From positions 1 to 6,562 of the forward strand of contig JALOPD010000205.1 in assembly GCA_025454075.1 (NCBI GenBank): DNA of 6,562 nt, in the 5' to 3' direction. The notes beneath the pieces were generated by a model. The model saw only the letters and a program-made list of their open reading frames with translations, was not told where the DNA came from and did not search any database. The stretch is from Desulfobacterales bacterium. Its GTDB lineage: Bacteria; Desulfobacterota; Desulfobacteria; Desulfobacterales; UBA2174_A. Both the position numbers and the translations under genes were made by a program. Positions within the stretch are counted from its first letter, which is position 1; each line of letters opens with the position of its first letter. This document shows positions 5,426-6,562 of the stretch, piece by piece.

Positions 5426-5929
5426 ATGAAAAAGGGTGAGATCGTCTTCTTTGCCGTTTGCGTCGCCTTTTTCGGTTTCATGTTCTGCGAGGGGCTGGAC
5501 CTGGCGGGCCAGGGCCGCGCGGGGGAAATCGGCAGCGGCCTCTGGCCGCTGATCGCGCTCGGGGCGTCGGCGTTGTTCAGCGTCGCCCTGCTGATCTCCA
5601 GCGTGAAAAAATCCCGGGGGGAGGGCGCCGCCGAAGAGCGGACGCCGGAGGCCGTCGCCGAGACCCAGCGGCAGCGGGTCACCGTGGCGCTGAGCGTGGT
5701 CTGCTTTTTGATCTACCTGGCGGCGATTCCCTGGATCGGTTTCATCCTCTCCACCCTGGCCTACATCCCCGCGTTTGCCCTGGCCTTGGGCGAAAGACGC
5801 AAATGGGTCCTGTTCGTATCGCCTTTTTTGCTCACCGCCGTCATCGTCGCCGTGTTCGCGAAATTCATCACGATCCCATTTCCGAAAGGGGCCTGGATCT
5901 TCGCCGAATTCAGCCGCCTGTTCTATTAG
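5426..5929 (+). CDS. tctB: TctB: small membrane subunit of the TTT transporter
   Basis: A 167-aa integral membrane protein. Hydrophobic segments lie near residues 5-24, 38-60, 84-104, 105-122 and 128-147. A charged, Glu/Arg-rich loop (about 61-82) separates the N-terminal pair from the rest, the usual TctB layout (about 150-170 aa, four to five helices). GSGLWPLI (37-44) matches the GPGFFP-like motif that begins the second helix in this family. TctB is poorly conserved in sequence, so the call rests on size, topology and its place between tctC and tctA. It is the essential small partner of TctA. The start ATG 5426 has only a weak ribosome site (AGG near 5417), unlike its neighbours. tctA follows after 18 nt. 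Confidence 0.88.
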   Translation: MKKGEIVFFAVCVAFFGFMFCEGLDLAGQGRAGEIGSGLWPLIALGASALFSVALLISSVKKSRGEGAAEERTPEAVAETQRQRVTVALSVVCFLIYLAAIPWIGFILSTLAYIPAFALALGERRKWVLFVSPFLLTAVIVAVFAKFITIPFPKGAWIFAEFSRLFY

Positions 5930-5933
5930 ACAC

Positions 5934-5938
5934 GGAGG
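5934..5938 (+). promoter_or_regulatory. Ribosome binding site of tctA
   Basis: GGAGG is placed 9 nt before ATG 5948, within the 18-bp tctB-tctA gap. Confidence 0.7.
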
Positions 5939-5947
5939 GTGGTCGAC

Positions 5948-6562
5948 ATGTTTGACATCTACCTGCAGGCCTTCGCGACCGTCCTGATGCCGCAGAACCT
6001 GATCGCGATGACTTTAGGCGCCCTCTGGGGGCTGCTGGCCGGGGCGCTGCCGGGCATCAGCACCTCCATGGGCGTGGTCCTGCTGCTGTCCTTCACCTAC
6101 ACGCTTTCGCCGATGACCGCCTTCGTCCTGCTCATCGGCGCCTACCTGGGGGGCATCACCGGCGGGTCCATCACGTCGATCCTCTTCGGCATCCCGGGCG
6201 AGCCGTCCTCGGTGCCCACGGTGATCGAGGGGCATGCGCTCGCCAAGCAGGGCCGCGCGGCCTACGCCATGTGGGTCTATTTGCTCTGCTCGATCTTCGG
6301 GGGGCTTTTCAGCGTCCTCGTCATGATCCTGGCCACGCCCCTGATCGCCAATTTCGCCCTGCGGTTCGGCCCGCCGGAGTATTTCGCGCTGACCGTGCTC
6401 GGGTTGAGCGTGGTGTCGGGATTGTCGGGCGGCTCGATGATGAAAGGCTTCCTCTCCTGCTTCTTCGGGTTGTTCCTGGCGACCGTCGGCACCGACGGCA
6501 TCACGGGCGAGGAGCGCTTCACCTTCGATACCGTCACCCTGCTGGGCGGCATCAACTTCGTG
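5948..6562 (+). CDS. tctA: TctA: large membrane subunit of the TTT transporter (3'-truncated by window)
   Basis: The frame is open from ATG 5948 to the window end: 205 residues of a protein normally about 500 aa. Family hallmarks are present in order: GALWGLLAGALPGIS (24-38), the conserved pore-lining loop GGSITSILFGIPGEPSS (72-88), IEGHALAKQGRAAYA (93-107), FGPPEYFAL (140-148) and GTDGITGEERFTF (181-193). TctA is the large permease (about 12 helices in two related halves) that moves the tricarboxylate delivered by TctC, driven by an ion gradient. Many homologues have IPGTPSS in the pore loop; here it is IPGEPSS, with Glu85. It is the third gene of tctCBA, 18 bp after tctB with a strong ribosome site. 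No frameshift is seen in the visible part. Confidence 0.95.
   Translation, partial: MFDIYLQAFATVLMPQNLIAMTLGALWGLLAGALPGISTSMGVVLLLSFTYTLSPMTAFVLLIGAYLGGITGGSITSILFGIPGEPSSVPTVIEGHALAKQGRAAYAMWVYLLCSIFGGLFSVLVMILATPLIANFALRFGPPEYFALTVLGLSVVSGLSGGSMMKGFLSCFFGLFLATVGTDGITGEERFTFDTVTLLGGINFV

Overview
The window is GC-rich, tightly packed bacterial DNA. It holds seven genes, two of them cut by the window edges, in three transcription blocks. Together they read as a locus for uptake and breakdown of a tricarboxylic acid, most plausibly tricarballylate and/or an aconitate isomer. The genes look proteobacterial in the broad sense. A Deltaproteobacterium (Desulfobacterota) or a Betaproteobacterium is my best guess, but no marker gene here fixes the taxonomy.

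Left block (+ strand, 1-1338): the 3' end of tcuA (FAD-dependent tricarballylate dehydrogenase), overlapping by 29 bp a complete tcuB (iron-sulfur/membrane electron-transfer partner). Middle block (- strand, 3978-1471): a PrpF-family aconitate-type isomerase/tautomerase, then 264 bp downstream an NAD-type isocitrate/isopropylmalate/tartrate dehydrogenase family gene. The gap between these two carries a REP-like double hairpin. Right block (+ strand, 4357-6562, running off the end): tctC, tctB and the first 205 codons of tctA, a tripartite tricarboxylate transporter (TTT).

Proposed flow (inference): TctCBA imports the tricarboxylate; TcuA oxidises tricarballylate to cis-aconitate and TcuB passes the electrons to the membrane; the PrpF-like enzyme interconverts aconitate-type double-bond isomers; hydration (aconitase, not in the window) gives a hydroxy-tricarboxylate that the NAD-type dehydrogenase could oxidatively decarboxylate. 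The characterised Salmonella tcu system uses an MFS carrier (TcuC). Here a TTT transporter and two extra enzymes stand near tcuAB.

The 378-bp divergent intergenic region (3979-4356) is the regulatory centre. It contains three 14-bp direct repeats just upstream of a TTGACA box facing the prpF-like gene, a good sigma70-type promoter for tctC whose spacer repeats the core ACACGGT, and a perfect 12-bp palindrome in the tctC leader. Degenerate CGGRAAY heptad repeats lie on both sides of the middle block, which may mark it as an inserted or rearranged cassette.
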